Assembly: GCA_023257795.1 (NCBI GenBank)
Contig: JALRBL010000068.1
Span: 1-32,625 of the forward strand
From: Gammaproteobacteria bacterium
Lineage (GTDB): Bacteria; Pseudomonadota; Gammaproteobacteria; Magnimaribacterales; D2472
DNA length: 32,625 bases
Reading direction: 5' to 3'
In this document: in pieces, positions 1 through 9,374 of the stretch
Numbering within the stretch: the stretch's first letter is position 1
How the letters are laid out: the number at the start of each line of letters is the position of its first letter
The notes under the pieces: generated by a model
The model's database searches: none
Told to the model about the DNA's origin: nothing
The model's input: only the letters and a program-made list of their open reading frames with translations
Position numbers and translations under genes: made by a program

Positions 1-150
1 GGCATACCAAGAACCCGATGCCTAGAGCAAAACTTGCCCATAAGCCTAACTTTTGTTTTTCGATGTTAAACTTTTTCGCTTGAATATACGAGAAGTGCAT
101 GCTAGCACTACTCAATAAAATTAAAACGGTACTGATGTAAAAAATAGAAA
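1..150 (-). other. Cytochrome c oxidase subunit III-like segment fused in frame to Lnt (probable chimeric junction near 140-155)
   Basis: In-frame translation after HLVPFGEFVPL is SIFYISTVLILLSSASMHFSYIQAKKFNIEKQKLGLWASFALGIGFLVC. This resembles the Cox3 pattern ST..LLLSS......A.....N.......LG..Fl..Q and lacks the Lnt nitrilase ICYE catalytic segment. Confidence 0.65.
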
Positions 151-1138
151 GTGGAACAAACTCACCAAATGGGACAAGGTGCCTTTTTGAATAAAAGTCC
201 CCTGTATTATAGATCTCAAGTGTATTTAAGAGTTTTTGTTCCTGATATCTCCACGAACCTCCGACAACATTAATTCCTTTTTGATTTAAATAGTTTCTTA
301 GGTAGTCCATATTAGGGTGTTCGGTGTCAAAAGGAAGGGGTGTTTCTGGCCATATATTTATAACTTCTGAATCATGAACTGTATGTGCAAGTAATGCATT
401 AATAATATTATTAGATGACTGCAAAGAGTACTTCGCATCTAATTCAATTGCAGGTTGAACGAGATTTACATCTGCTGCTCTATTTGAAATTTCTTTTGAA
501 GGAACTGGTAAAAAACTTATCAAGAGCAAGGTCCAAATTAAAATAATTTTTATGCTTGATCCAGGAACAGTCTCATTAACAAAAAAATAAGCAAAGAAGT
601 ATATAAAAAATGACATTCCAAATACCCCTATTAATGGAATGCCTGTTTGGTAAAAAGTATCAATGGTGGTAATTCCTGGAGATAGCCAAGGGAAGCCACC
701 AAAAAGAAAATAACGCAAAAGCTCAACTGTTAAGAAGCAGCTAGCAAATAAAACTCCCTTTAAAGAATTAGGAGTAGATTTTATGAGGTTATTAAATACT
801 CCTAGAGGAGTAATAAATATAATTGATAAAAAAATACTCAATATAACTATAGCTAAAAAAGCTAGGTAAATATTGATATTTCCATAATAGTGAATACTTA
901 CTATTATCCATCCAATTCCAAAACTCCAAAATGCAAAACCCCAGATAAATAGTCTAATAAATAAAAAATAATCAGTTACCTTTTGATTAAAAAGATAGGC
1001 AATATAACCATAAGAAATGATGACTAGAAATTTAAGGTCAAATGGAGCAAAAGATAAAAAATTAATGGCTCCAAATAAAAAAGGAGTCAGAATATTACTT
1101 AAGAATTTTGAATTATTTTTCTTTAATGGTGATGCCAA
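1..1138 (-). CDS. lnt: Apolipoprotein N-acyltransferase (Lnt), truncated by window edge; the last ~50 visible residues are not Lnt-like
   Basis: Minus-strand frame open to the window edge (absent from the ORF track because no stop is visible). Translation includes GWIIVSIHYYGNI, NIWPETPLPFD (catalytic Glu motif) and FYSKRHLVPFGEFVPL (catalytic Lys motif). Probable TTG start at 1138 (MASPLKKNNSKFLSNILTPFLFGAINFLSFAPFDL), overlapping corC; start uncertain. Directly downstream of corC as in many gammaproteobacteria. Confidence 0.85.
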   Translation of the reverse strand, partial: MASPLKKNNSKFLSNILTPFLFGAINFLSFAPFDLKFLVIISYGYIAYLFNQKVTDYFLFIRLFIWGFAFWSFGIGWIIVSIHYYGNINIYLAFLAIVILSIFLSIIFITPLGVFNNLIKSTPNSLKGVLFASCFLTVELLRYFLFGGFPWLSPGITTIDTFYQTGIPLIGVFGMSFFIYFFAYFFVNETVPGSSIKIILIWTLLLISFLPVPSKEISNRAADVNLVQPAIELDAKYSLQSSNNIINALLAHTVHDSEVINIWPETPLPFDTEHPNMDYLRNYLNQKGINVVGGSWRYQEQKLLNTLEIYNTGDFYSKRHLVPFGEFVPLSIFYISTVLILLSSASMHFSYIQAKKFNIEKQKLGLWASFALGIGFLVC

Positions 1139-1955
1139 TTTTCTTAACTTTGCGCTTGTCCGCTGCAGTCACGGCAAGTATTAAATTATCAAATTCTATC
1201 CTATCTCCAACTTTAGGCAGCAAGCCAAATCGTTGGATAAATAAACCTCCTAGAGTTTCTGCATCAATAGCCCTTACATCAACCTTAAATGCTTCTGCAA
1301 ACACTGGCAACTCAAGCATAGCATCTGCAATAAATTCTTTCTCAGCAACCTGAATTAGCTCATCTGTTTCTTCAACATCATGCTCATCTTCAATTTCACC
1401 AACAAGCTCTTCCAATACGTCTTCAATCGTAACTAGGCCTGAGATAGTTCCGTATTCATCAACAACCACTGCTAGGTGGGATTTGTCTCTTTTAAAGTCT
1501 TCTAATAAAGTATCTAACTTCTTATTTTCGGGTATAACTTTAATTTCTCTTAACATTTTCTTTATATCAAGCTCTGAACCATTCACCAATTCAGGAATGA
1601 TGTCTTTTGCAAGCATTAGTCCTAATACTTCATTAGCGGCATTTCCAAGCACTGGAAACCTTGAATGCCCAGAAGAAATAACCTTTTCAATTATATTTTT
1701 GTGAGATTCTCCAGCTGATATTGTTACCATCTCAATCTTTGGAACCATTATTTCTTTTGTTTTTCTCTCTCCAAGTTTTAGCGCTCTGTCTGCTATAAAG
1801 AAAGCTTCTTTATCAATCAAATCAGTTAAATGGGCTTGCTCAAGTTGACTGCTTACCTCATTTAATGAGGATGCTCTAAAAATTTTAGATGCAATTCGCC
1901 TCCTTAAATTTTGAATAAATGAGGTTTTCGAAGGAGGTTTATCGTTTTCGATCAT
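1113..1955 (-). CDS. corC: CorC/YbeX-type CBS-domain protein (HlyC/CorC family)
   Basis: 280 aa; VPKIEMVTI and two CBS-like repeats, VVDEYGTISGLVTIEDVLEELVGEIEDEHD motif, C-terminal CorC/HlyC domain; synteny with lnt, ybeY and phoH. Confidence 0.95.
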   Translation of the reverse strand: MIENDKPPSKTSFIQNLRRRIASKIFRASSLNEVSSQLEQAHLTDLIDKEAFFIADRALKLGERKTKEIMVPKIEMVTISAGESHKNIIEKVISSGHSRFPVLGNAANEVLGLMLAKDIIPELVNGSELDIKKMLREIKVIPENKKLDTLLEDFKRDKSHLAVVVDEYGTISGLVTIEDVLEELVGEIEDEHDVEETDELIQVAEKEFIADAMLELPVFAEAFKVDVRAIDAETLGGLFIQRFGLLPKVGDRIEFDNLILAVTAADKRKVKKIGITIKEK

Positions 1956-2398
1956 ATGACAATATATGGATTAGGAATATTAAGTTTTGCAAGTATTTCA
2001 ATTTCAAGCTTTTCCATTTTAACAGCTTCTTCTGAAGTTTCATGATCATAGCCCTTAAGATGAAGAAGGGCATGTAAAAGCATATGCATGATGTGATTTT
2101 GAATAGGTTTCTCTTGTTCGATGGCTTCTTGTCTACAAAACTCATAACAAATTGCAATATCTCCCAAAAATTGATCTTCTGTAAAAGAATCATTTGGGAA
2201 AGCTAAAACATTAGTGCATGCGTCTTTATTTCTAAATTGATAATTGAGAATCTGCATATCCTCTGCATTTAAAAATTTAAGATTTGCATTGCAGTCACCT
2301 AAATCACTTATGGCATTATTGAACACTTCTTGAAGGTTTTTTTCGATTAAAGATATTTGCTCTGATTCTTTAACAGAGTTGATTACAGTTAATCCCAT
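1952..2398 (-). CDS. ybeY: Endoribonuclease YbeY
   Basis: 148 aa; zinc-binding motif HMLLHALLHLKGYDHE; 4-nt overlap with corC; synteny. Confidence 0.95.
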   Translation of the reverse strand: MGLTVINSVKESEQISLIEKNLQEVFNNAISDLGDCNANLKFLNAEDMQILNYQFRNKDACTNVLAFPNDSFTEDQFLGDIAICYEFCRQEAIEQEKPIQNHIMHMLLHALLHLKGYDHETSEEAVKMEKLEIEILAKLNIPNPYIVI

Positions 2399-3372
2399 TA
2401 TTTGTTATCTTGCTCAGCAATGCTATATGCATCAACAATCTTTCTCACCAACGGATGTCTTACAACATCTTTTGAGGTTAGGTATGTAAATCCAATACCA
2501 TCAACACCTTTTAAAACTTCTTGTGCATGACTCAACCCTGATCGAACATTTTTGGGGAGATCAATTTGGGTACTATCTCCATTAACTATGGCATAAGAGC
2601 CAAAGCCCATTCTAGTTAAGAACATTTTCATTTGATCAGTTGTTGTATTTTGACTTTCGTCCATGATTATAAATGCGTTATTAAGGGTTCGCCCTCTGAG
2701 ATAAGCAAGTGGAGCAACCTCTAGAATATCCTTCTCTATCATTCGTACAACTTTTTCATAGCCAACCATTTCATACAAGGCATCATAAAGAGGGCGAAGA
2801 TAAGGATCTACTTTTTGAGATAAGTCTCCTGGGAGAAAGCCAAGCTTTTCACCGGCCTCAACGGCAGGCCTTATTAATATTATCTTTTGCACCCTATCAG
2901 CAAGCAAATACTCAACAGCTTTAGCTACAGCCAAGTATGTTTTACCTGTTCCCGCAGGACCAATACCAAAATTTATTTCAAAAGAATCGATAGATTCTAA
3001 ATACTCCTGCTGCTTAGGAGATCTGGCTTTAATAGTCTTTCTTGGGGTTTTGATGATGATATCTTTAAAAATAGTCTTTATTTCAGCATCTGTTTCTGCA
3101 GCGTTACTAACCATATTTGTAAGCAATTCTTTTGAAATCTGCTCTCCTGAATGAGTAGCAGCATATAGCTCATTCATAACCTTGCTTGCTTTAGAAATCT
3201 GTTGAGAATCTCCCACAATTTTAATTACATTGCCGCTTTGAAAAATTTTAACCTGAAGTCTTTTTTCAATAATTTTTAAATTGCCGTTTAGCTCTCCAAC
3301 AAAATTAGCAAGAGCAAGATTGTCTGCTGGCTCTAAAACAAGTTGTTGTGAAGTTCTCTGAGATGCTGGCAT
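2398..3372 (-). CDS. ybeZ: PhoH-family ATPase (YbeZ)
   Basis: 324 aa; Walker A GPAGTGKTYLAVA, Walker B AFIIMDESQNTT; synteny between miaB and ybeY. Confidence 0.95.
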   Translation of the reverse strand: MPASQRTSQQLVLEPADNLALANFVGELNGNLKIIEKRLQVKIFQSGNVIKIVGDSQQISKASKVMNELYAATHSGEQISKELLTNMVSNAAETDAEIKTIFKDIIIKTPRKTIKARSPKQQEYLESIDSFEINFGIGPAGTGKTYLAVAKAVEYLLADRVQKIILIRPAVEAGEKLGFLPGDLSQKVDPYLRPLYDALYEMVGYEKVVRMIEKDILEVAPLAYLRGRTLNNAFIIMDESQNTTTDQMKMFLTRMGFGSYAIVNGDSTQIDLPKNVRSGLSHAQEVLKGVDGIGFTYLTSKDVVRHPLVRKIVDAYSIAEQDNK

Positions 3373-4712
3373 CAGGTTAGAGATGAGTGCTCCTTTGCGA
3401 ATATGTGACCTTGAAGTGAATGTGCCAACGCTTTGTTAATCTTTATATCTAATAATGTACCTAGAATTTCAATTTTTTGAAAGTCAAAATTTACTACTCT
3501 ATTGCATTCCGTCCTGCCCTGCATTCTTGTGTTGTCTTTCTTAGAAAGACCTGTTACTAAGCATCTTTGAACTGTACCCTCTAAGTTTTGGGAGTATTTT
3601 CTTTGAAAGCCATCTAGCAGGGTTTGTAGCTCATAAAGCCGCTCCTTTTTTTCATTCATTGAGATATTGTCTTCAATCTTTGCTGCAGGGGTTCCTGGTC
3701 TTGCTGAGTAAATAAAACTGTAAGAAGCATCAAACTGAACTTCATTAACAAGGTCTAATGTTTCTAGAAACTGTTTATGAGTTTCTTGAGGGAAACCAAC
3801 TATAAAATCTGATGAGATTTTAATGCCTGGCCTGGCCTTATGAAGTTTAGCAATAATCTCAAGATAAGTTTCCCTAGTATAGTTTCGTTTCATTTTTGTA
3901 AGTATTTCATTTGATCCAGACTGAACTGGCAAATGGAGGTGACTAACTAGCTCAGGAACATATTTATAGCATTCAATTAAATCATCTGTCATATCTAATG
4001 GGTGAGAAGTGGTATAACGAATTCTTTCTATGCCATCTACTGAGCCAGCAACTTCTATCAAGTCGCTAAGCCTAAGTAGCCTGCCATTATGTGGGTATTC
4101 ATATGCATTCACATTTTGACCAACAAACGTAATCTCAGAAACTCCTTGCTCAGAGAGTCTGGCTATTTCATCAAATATCTGCTGGGGATGTCTGCTAACC
4201 TCATCTCCTCGAGTATATGGTACAACGCAAAAGGAGCAATACTTTGAGCAGCCTTCCATAATAGAAACAAATGCGGTTGGACCATCAGCAGTAGGCAAGG
4301 GAAGCAAATCAAACTTTTCTTCAATTGGAAATGAAACATCAACTGCCTTGATTTTATTATTTTCCTCAAGCAGCTTAGGAACTCGCTGTAATGTCTGGGG
4401 ACCATAAATTAGGTCTACAAATGGAGCCCTTTTATAAATATTATCCCCCTCTTGAGTTGCAACGCATCCCCCTACGCCTATTTTCAAGTGAGGATTTTGC
4501 TTTTTGAGCTTGTTGAGTCTTCCTAGCTCTGAATAAACTTTTTCTTCTGCTTTTTCTCTTATTGAGCAGGTATTTAGCAAAATAATATCTGCTTCTTCAG
4601 GAGTAAAGACCTCCTGAATATCTCCGCTAGATTGCATTACCTCTAGTGTCATTTTTGAATCGTATTCATTCATTTGACATCCGTAGGTTTTAATATAAAG
4701 TTTCTTTCCCAT
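3372..4712 (-). CDS. miaB: tRNA-2-methylthio-N6-dimethylallyladenosine synthase MiaB
   Basis: 446 aa; KTYGCQMNEYDS, MEGCSKYCSFCVVPYTRG radical-SAM CxxxCxxC; TRAM-like C-terminus. Confidence 0.97.
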   Translation of the reverse strand: MGKKLYIKTYGCQMNEYDSKMTLEVMQSSGDIQEVFTPEEADIILLNTCSIREKAEEKVYSELGRLNKLKKQNPHLKIGVGGCVATQEGDNIYKRAPFVDLIYGPQTLQRVPKLLEENNKIKAVDVSFPIEEKFDLLPLPTADGPTAFVSIMEGCSKYCSFCVVPYTRGDEVSRHPQQIFDEIARLSEQGVSEITFVGQNVNAYEYPHNGRLLRLSDLIEVAGSVDGIERIRYTTSHPLDMTDDLIECYKYVPELVSHLHLPVQSGSNEILTKMKRNYTRETYLEIIAKLHKARPGIKISSDFIVGFPQETHKQFLETLDLVNEVQFDASYSFIYSARPGTPAAKIEDNISMNEKKERLYELQTLLDGFQRKYSQNLEGTVQRCLVTGLSKKDNTRMQGRTECNRVVNFDFQKIEILGTLLDIKINKALAHSLQGHIFAKEHSSLT

Positions 4713-4721
4713 AACCTAAAT

Positions 4722-5051
4722 ATGAATAAAAGTAAGACTATTTATAAAATAATTTTCATGCAACTTGGTGAAATATACGAGATATTTGCACGGCAAATTT
4801 ATCAAAGTGATATGTATGGTTTCATTGAGGTGGAAGAGTATATATTCAATAAATCAAAACAGCTAGTAGTTGATCCATCAACTGAAAAGCTAAAAAATGA
4901 ATTCAAAAGCGTTGAAAGATCCTATATTCCAATCAATCAAATAATTCGAATTGATGAAGTGGTTGAAACTGGTGAAGCTAAAATCAAGCAAAATAAAAAT
5001 CAAGTCACCCCGCTACCAATAAATATCCAGCCAGCAAGTTCTAAAGATTAG
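4722..5051 (+). CDS. DUF1820-family conserved protein
   Basis: MNKSKTIYKIIFMQLGEIYEIFARQIYQSDMYGFIEVEEYIF...VDPSTEKLKNEFKSVERSYIPINQIIRIDEV resembles the small gammaproteobacterial DUF1820 family. ATG at 4722 preferred over the TTG at 4674 in the ORF track, which lies inside miaB. Confidence 0.8.
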   Translation: MNKSKTIYKIIFMQLGEIYEIFARQIYQSDMYGFIEVEEYIFNKSKQLVVDPSTEKLKNEFKSVERSYIPINQIIRIDEVVETGEAKIKQNKNQVTPLPINIQPASSKD

Positions 5052-5096
5052 ATCTTTTGCCTATCATGTTGGTAATGAGATTTTTCGAGTGTGCCA

Positions 5097-5102
5097 TATA
5101 AT
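5097..5102 (+). promoter_or_regulatory. TATAAT -10-like box immediately upstream of phoD ATG
   Basis: TATAAT TTACTT ATG: perfect consensus hexamer ending 6 nt before the start; no Shine-Dalgarno between; no clear -35. Confidence 0.45.
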
Positions 5103-5108
5103 TTACTT

Positions 5109-6707
5109 ATGCAAAGAAGAGATTTATTAAAGTTTTCTGCATTAAGCGCAAGCTTTGGACTCCTATCAGGAAAGATTTCCAGTAATGTCAAAGGGGGTTC
5201 ATTTAAGCATGGAGTTGCAAGCGGAGACCCCACTCATAAATATGTGATTCTATGGACAAGAGTCACTCCTAAAGCCCCGGGAAGTATTTTAGTTACCTTG
5301 GAGGTTTCCTCTAACAATAAATTTAATGACATAGTCTATAAAAAAAGACTTTATACCGATCCCATAAGAGACTACACCATAAAACATGATTTCAATGCAG
5401 GGCTCTATTTTGACCAAGGCCAAAGTTTTTATTTTAGATTTAAATGTGGTGATTCATTTTCAGATATTGGAAGATCGCAAACCTTTCCAAAACTGGATGT
5501 AAGGTTTGCATGCTTGAGTTGCTCAAATTATCCAACTGGCTTTTTCAATGCTTACGAAGCATGTGCTAATGAGAATCTAGATTTTTGGCTCCATCTTGGA
5601 GATTATCTATACGAGTATAGTGACAAAGGATATGGAACAGAAAACGCTAGCAAACTAAATCGGGTGCCAGAGCCATCTCATGAAATAGTAACACTAGGTG
5701 ATTACAGAACTAGGCACTCTCAGTATAAGCTTGATGAAGGATCAAAAAAACTTCATGCTTTTGCCCCCCTGATTCCAATATGGGATGATCACGAGTTTGC
5801 GAATGATGCATGGATGAGAGGAGCAGAAAATCATGCTTTTGATGGAAGTGAAGGCACTTTCTTAAAAAGAAGAGCTGCTGCAATAAAGGCTTATATGGAG
5901 TGGATGCCAATAAGAGAACATAAAAATAAACGAAAAATTTATAGGCAATTTAAAAATCCAATAATAAATTTAATGATGCTGGATACGCGTCAATTTGGAA
6001 GAGATGAGCAAATTAAACCTTTAAACTATCTTGAGAACGGAAGGTTTGACAGAACTGCTTTTTTTGAAAAATTACACGATAAAGAAAGGCAGCTTCTTGG
6101 AAAAAAGCAGCTTGCATGGATTGATAAAAATTTAAGACAAAACTCTTCAACATGGGTTGTAGCTGGGCAACAAATCTTAATGACCAAGGTAAAATTTCCT
6201 AAAATTAAAGATCTGCTTGATGGGAGAAATCCCCCGCAATGGCTAGAAAAATTTTTACCTCTGCAAAATGAAGATATTCCGTCAAATCTCGATGCGTGGG
6301 ATGGGTATCCAGCGGCTAGATCATCGTTGTATGACCTATTTAAAAGATCAAATATATCTTTGATCTCATTAGCGGGTGACACTCATAATAGCTGGGTCTC
6401 AAATCTCAAAGATGATGTGGGTGATCCCATCGGTTTTGAACTAGGAACTCCTTCAGTAACCTCGCCAGGGGTAGCAGATTCCTTAAATATTGACCCAAAA
6501 AAACTAGAGAATGGAATTAAAGAAAATTCAGCTGAAATTGCATGGATGGATGCAAAATACAGAGGTTACTTAATATGCAAAGCATCCAACAAAAGATTTA
6601 CGGCTCAATTCAAATTTATCGATACTATTACAAAGAAAAAATTTAATGTTATAGATGGCCCTATGTTTGAAGCGTCGACAGGAAATAGGAATATTTCTAG
6701 GCTCTAA
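5109..6707 (+). CDS. phoD: PhoD-like alkaline phosphatase/phosphodiesterase with twin-arginine signal
   Basis: N-terminus [19 protein letters not shown] is Tat-like; [42 protein letters not shown] are PhoD metal-site motifs. Start moved to ATG 5109 so that the Tat motif is N-terminal. Confidence 0.9.
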   Translation: MQRRDLLKFSALSASFGLLSGKISSNVKGGSFKHGVASGDPTHKYVILWTRVTPKAPGSILVTLEVSSNNKFNDIVYKKRLYTDPIRDYTIKHDFNAGLYFDQGQSFYFRFKCGDSFSDIGRSQTFPKLDVRFACLSCSNYPTGFFNAYEACANENLDFWLHLGDYLYEYSDKGYGTENASKLNRVPEPSHEIVTLGDYRTRHSQYKLDEGSKKLHAFAPLIPIWDDHEFANDAWMRGAENHAFDGSEGTFLKRRAAAIKAYMEWMPIREHKNKRKIYRQFKNPIINLMMLDTRQFGRDEQIKPLNYLENGRFDRTAFFEKLHDKERQLLGKKQLAWIDKNLRQNSSTWVVAGQQILMTKVKFPKIKDLLDGRNPPQWLEKFLPLQNEDIPSNLDAWDGYPAARSSLYDLFKRSNISLISLAGDTHNSWVSNLKDDVGDPIGFELGTPSVTSPGVADSLNIDPKKLENGIKENSAEIAWMDAKYRGYLICKASNKRFTAQFKFIDTITKKKFNVIDGPMFEASTGNRNISRL

Positions 6708-7245
6708 AGATTTTATCTTTATAAAATTTTAATTCCTTGATCGACTCTCTTATATCATCCTGAGCTCGATGCGTTGAAGATTTTTTATAAAGCTTGTCAC
6801 TCTTGAGCCACCTTGCTATTAATTCTTTTATAGTTGAAACATCAATATGTCGATAATGAAAATAGGACTCAAGCCTAGGCATGTATTTCGCTAAAAACCT
6901 TCTATCATGAGATACAGTATTCCCGCACATTGGCGACTTTCCTTCTCCAACAAATCTTGAAATAAAATCTAGAGTCTCAATCTCTGCAATTTGTTCAGTA
7001 ATTGGGCTTGATTTTACTTTTGCCAATAATCCGCTGCTTTTATGTTGATTTTGATTCCAATCATCCATCGTTGAAAGTAATTCTTTGGGCTGATGAATGA
7101 CTAAGTTAGGTCCTTCCTCTAAAATATTTAAATCCTTATCGGTAATAATGGTTGCAATCTCAATGATGCGTTCTTTTTCTGGATCAAGTCCTGTCATCTC
7201 AAGGTCTATCCAAATTAAGTTCTTATTTGATTTTTTTAATACCAT
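6697..7245 (-). CDS. orn: Oligoribonuclease
   Basis: 182 aa; [27 protein letters not shown] DEDDh exonuclease motif; [17 protein letters not shown]; divergent from rsgA as in E. coli. Confidence 0.96.
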   Translation of the reverse strand: MVLKKSNKNLIWIDLEMTGLDPEKERIIEIATIITDKDLNILEEGPNLVIHQPKELLSTMDDWNQNQHKSSGLLAKVKSSPITEQIAEIETLDFISRFVGEGKSPMCGNTVSHDRRFLAKYMPRLESYFHYRHIDVSTIKELIARWLKSDKLYKKSSTHRAQDDIRESIKELKFYKDKIFRA

Positions 7246-7280
7246 ATTTTATTGATCGAATGCTGTATTGTGGTACCTGA

Positions 7281-8141
7281 ATGGAAAAAGTTCAAATTGG
7301 AAGAATAATTGAAATCTACAAAGATTCTTGTCTCATACAAGTTGATAAAACCGTCATAAGATTATTGCTTCCCAAAAAATTAGCTATTGTTGTGGGAGAT
7401 CTTATTAAATTAGACACTTCTTCAAAGAAAGAAGCACAAATATTAGAAATTAAGCAAAGAACTTCTTCACTAACAAAAACTATTAATAAAAAAAATAGAG
7501 TTGTTGCGAGCAATATTCATAAAGTAGCGATTTTAGCTTCCTCTAAACCAAAGATTTCTAACTCCTTAGTTGATAAATGGTTGGTTTTATCAAAGATAAA
7601 TAAGTTAGAAGCAATTATTATTTTTAATAAAAGTGATCGAGAAGATTTTGAAAAAATTAGGAATGATATTACTTTATATAACAGTCTAGGCATTGAATGT
7701 TTTGAAGTTTCAACAAAATATGGGGCTGGAATAAATACGCTAAAAAATTCTATTGCCAAACAAAGCGTTGCGTTAGTTGGTCTTTCTGGAGTGGGTAAGT
7801 CCAGCCTTATCAGGCTATTAACAGGAGCTGATATTAAAACTCAAAATCTTTCAAAGAATACTGGTAGGCACACCACAACCACAACAAGGTTATATGATGG
7901 GCCTGATTTTAGTCTAATAGACACACCCGGTGCAGGAGATATAGATCTAGAAAATTTTACTAGATTGCAGATAACTTCTGGTTTTCATGAAATATTTTCT
8001 GCTGCCACGAGTTGTAAGTTTACTAATTGCAGTCATGCAAGCAATGAACAAGGTTGCAATGTTTTAAAAATGTTGAATAAAGGCATAATTGCTCAATCTA
8101 GATACGAAAACTTTATGCAAGAAATAAATGGAAGAAAATAA
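7281..8141 (+). CDS. rsgA: Ribosome small subunit-dependent GTPase A (RsgA)
   Basis: 286 aa; circularly permuted GTPase order FNKSD ... GLSGVGKSSLI ... DTPGAGD; C-terminal Cys/His zinc motif CKFTNCSHASNEQGC. Confidence 0.95.
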   Translation: MEKVQIGRIIEIYKDSCLIQVDKTVIRLLLPKKLAIVVGDLIKLDTSSKKEAQILEIKQRTSSLTKTINKKNRVVASNIHKVAILASSKPKISNSLVDKWLVLSKINKLEAIIIFNKSDREDFEKIRNDITLYNSLGIECFEVSTKYGAGINTLKNSIAKQSVALVGLSGVGKSSLIRLLTGADIKTQNLSKNTGRHTTTTTRLYDGPDFSLIDTPGAGDIDLENFTRLQITSGFHEIFSAATSCKFTNCSHASNEQGCNVLKMLNKGIIAQSRYENFMQEINGRK

Positions 8142-8871
8142 TAAAACACATTTTGGCTTTGAAGAGGTAGGCCTCGAAGAAAAACAAACAAAGGTTAAAG
8201 GGGTTTTTGATTCTGTTGCTGAAAATTATGACTTCATGAATGACCTAATGTCCTTTGGACTTCATAGACTATGGAAGAAAGCTTTGCTGGAATTAGCAGA
8301 ACTCCCCCCTCATCCATCAGTTTTGGATATCGCATCAGGGACTGCAGATATTCCAAAACTAATTATTCAATCTAATCAAAATACTGCGGTGCAGGTCACC
8401 GACATCAATGGATCTATGTTAGAGCTTGGAAGAAATAGAGCGATTGATGAAAATTTTATATCGAATTGTTTTTTTCTAACTGCCTCGGGTGAAGAGCTTC
8501 CATACAAAGATGCAACCTTTGATTTAATAACTGTGGGCTTTGGTCTAAGAAATTTCACAAACAAAGATAAGGGCATAGCAGAAATGCTGAGGTGCCTTAA
8601 ATCAAATGGCGTTCTTCTCATACTAGAATTTTCAAAGCCAACGAATTCCTTTATCAGGAAAGCATATGACTGGTATTCATTCAATATTCTTCCAAAAATG
8701 GGTAAATTTTTTGCTAACGACGAAAAGAGCTATCAATATCTGGCAGAATCAATAAGAATGCACCCAGACCAAGAAAGTCTGAAAATGCATATTCTTGCTG
8801 CCGGATTTTCGAAATGTAATTTCTATAACTTTCAAAATGGAATCGTCTCAATTCATAAGGCCATCAAGTGA
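8128..8871 (+). CDS. ubiE: Demethylmenaquinone/ubiquinone methyltransferase UbiE
   Basis: 247 aa; VFDSVAENYDFMNDLMSFGLHRLWK and DIASGTADIPK SAM-binding motif; 14-nt overlap with rsgA. Confidence 0.96.
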   Translation: MEENNKTHFGFEEVGLEEKQTKVKGVFDSVAENYDFMNDLMSFGLHRLWKKALLELAELPPHPSVLDIASGTADIPKLIIQSNQNTAVQVTDINGSMLELGRNRAIDENFISNCFFLTASGEELPYKDATFDLITVGFGLRNFTNKDKGIAEMLRCLKSNGVLLILEFSKPTNSFIRKAYDWYSFNILPKMGKFFANDEKSYQYLAESIRMHPDQESLKMHILAAGFSKCNFYNFQNGIVSIHKAIK

Positions 8872-9374
8872 ATTTGAGCTTAAAGCCACTGTTAAGATCT
8901 ATCATCCAGAATGATTCTAGCTTTCAATCTAAAATTCAAGCTCTCGGGCCGACTTACTTTAATATTGATAATGGGGTTTTGAAACTAGGCATTGAAGTAT
9001 CAGAAAATGAAGGGCGTATATGCTCGCCATTTGAAAACCCTGATTTTATTTTAGATATAAAACCAAAATCGATGATGAGAATTTCCACTCTTAACAAATC
9101 GTTATCAAGTTTTGTGAGTGGTGATATAGAGAAATTTATCAGTTTTGTATCTATTATTTCTGAATTTAAAGTTGATTGCTCTGTAGCGATTTATGATATT
9201 TTTGGGAACAAGGCTGCTTTCATTTTTGAATCGATACTATCAGCCTATCCTATGTTGACAGCAGAAAATACTAAAGACAGGCTTGCTCCAATTAAAATGA
9301 GAATTCGAGCAACGCAACTAAAGCTTGATAGAATTGAAAAAATTATAAACAGCAATGATTATGCAGTTCGTTAG
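8868..9374 (+). CDS. ubiJ: Ubiquinone biosynthesis accessory factor UbiJ (SCP2-like)
   Basis: 168 aa between ubiE and ubiB; GTG start overlapping the ubiE stop (GTGA); SCP2-like N-terminal domain. Confidence 0.8.
   Translation: MNLSLKPLLRSIIQNDSSFQSKIQALGPTYFNIDNGVLKLGIEVSENEGRICSPFENPDFILDIKPKSMMRISTLNKSLSSFVSGDIEKFISFVSIISEFKVDCSVAIYDIFGNKAAFIFESILSAYPMLTAENTKDRLAPIKMRIRATQLKLDRIEKIINSNDYAVR

Noticed and set aside
4674-4721. N-terminal extension of the DUF1820 ORF from TTG 4674
   Set aside because: Extends into miaB on the opposite strand; homology-like sequence begins after ATG 4722.
6026-6382. 118-aa minus-strand ORF inside phoD
   Set aside because: Complete overlap with conserved PhoD motifs on the plus strand; no independent evidence.
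7252-7271. Promoter for rsgA (TTGATC ... TATTGT)
   Set aside because: Spacing between the hexamers is only 8 nt, and the -10 is a poor match; no confident promoter called.
8376-8684. 102-aa minus-strand ORF inside ubiE
   Set aside because: Antisense to conserved methyltransferase motifs; no support.
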